In this document: one piece after another, positions 63,972-64,000 of the stretch | Layout: each line of letters begins with the position of its first letter | How positions within the stretch are numbered: position 1 is the first letter of the stretch | Source: an uncultured Candidatus Poseidoniales archaeon | Lineage (GTDB): Archaea > Thermoplasmatota > Poseidoniia > Poseidoniales > Thalassarchaeaceae | Length of the DNA stretch: 64,000 nt | Assembly: GCA_905182515.1 (NCBI GenBank) | Contig: CAJJBW010000008.1 | Span: 1 to 64,000 of the forward strand | Direction: 5' to 3' | Notes under the pieces: generated by a model | The model's input: the letters and a program-made list of their open reading frames with translations, nothing else | The model's database searches: none | Told to the model about the DNA's origin: nothing | Translations under genes and position numbers: made by a program

Positions 63972-64000
63972 GTGATTTAAATAAAAAAGCACCTTCAATA
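63968..64000 (+). CDS. Start of the next gene in the ABC-2 operon (partial)
   Basis: An ATG at 63968 overlaps the permease stop as ATGA and opens a frame beginning MSDLNKKAPSI to the window edge. Only eleven codons are visible; coupling to the permease suggests another transporter component, but this cannot be confirmed. Confidence 0.45.
   Translation, partial: MSDLNKKAPSI

Noticed and set aside
1-64000. CRISPR arrays, insertion sequences, prophage or integrase genes
   Set aside because: No regularly spaced direct repeats, transposase or phage genes were seen on either strand.

Overview
The window is a gene-dense, AT-rich (roughly one third G+C by eye) archaeal chromosome segment. Core genes are unmistakably archaeal: an A-type ATP synthase operon, Nop5 and fibrillarin, transcription factor S, PCNA, Orc1/Cdc6, ABCE1/Rli1, archaeosine tRNA-guanine transglycosylase, a fused mevalonate-5-phosphate dehydratase (aconitase X type), and a CoA-biosynthesis fusion ending in the archaeal GTP-dependent dephospho-CoA kinase. 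They are mixed with genes of bacterial flavour: Fpg/MutM, GrpE, GlpX, an animal/bacterial-type class I aldolase, biotin carboxylase, SucCD and PPK2. AT-rich composition, tight packing, many surface and membrane proteins and this gene mix suggest a marine planktonic Thermoplasmatota lineage (Marine Group II/III, Ca. Poseidoniia). That placement is inference from gene content; no rRNA is present.

Layout: 1-6130 is the ATP synthase operon K-E-C-F-A-B-D, its upstream part cut off. 6210-9574 holds an inactivated site-2-protease-like membrane protein and PanE. 9583-12256 (minus) holds Fpg, fibrillarin and Nop5. 12343-15120 (plus) holds a fluoride channel, TFS, PCNA and a glycosyltransferase. 15124-20333 (mostly minus) holds a degenerate FGE-like protein, an ABC exporter, tRNA-Gly(UCC), a TIM-barrel hydrolase, a TATA-binding-protein-like paralogue and an orphan. 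20420-23551 (plus) holds a thioesterase, an EF-Tu/SelB-like pseudo-GTPase and a membrane protein. 23543-27304 (minus) holds a PfkB kinase, biotin carboxylase and a CysJ-type reductase. 27429-30244 holds an MBL hydrolase, a possible replication origin and cdc6. 30241-34210 (minus) holds the PPAT-DPCK fusion, a structured RNA of about 290 nt and a large winged-helix protein. 34262-35005 holds a palindrome-rich control region and two small winged-helix genes. 35023-38022 (minus) is a MoaE-MoaC-GlpX-aldolase operon. 38105-43233 (plus) holds a flavoprotein, then enoyl-CoA hydratase, a BoxB/PaaA-like di-iron oxygenase, an orphan, 3-hydroxyacyl-CoA dehydrogenase and a SemiSWEET. 43416-50927 (minus) holds a DUF1499 protein, GrpE, Rli1, two squalene/phytoene synthases and SucDC. 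51029-64000 (mainly plus) holds a sugar nucleotidyltransferase, TIM, three coiled-coil proteins, PPK2, a PI-PLC-like lipoprotein, a TrmH-type methylase, mevalonate-phosphate dehydratase, arcTGT and an ABC-2 exporter running off the end.

Shine-Dalgarno sites of the AGGAGGTGAT type are common, as are TTG and GTG starts. Two core genes (fibrillarin and Rli1) have conserved N-termini that can only be reached from AUA/AUC-type near-cognate starts, each preceded by a good Shine-Dalgarno site. The most interesting unexplained items are the structured minus-strand RNA at 31322-31612, these non-canonical starts, the TBP-fold paralogue, the three-gene coiled-coil operon, the archaeosine transglycosylase without its zinc cysteines, and the aromatic-type oxygenase cluster.
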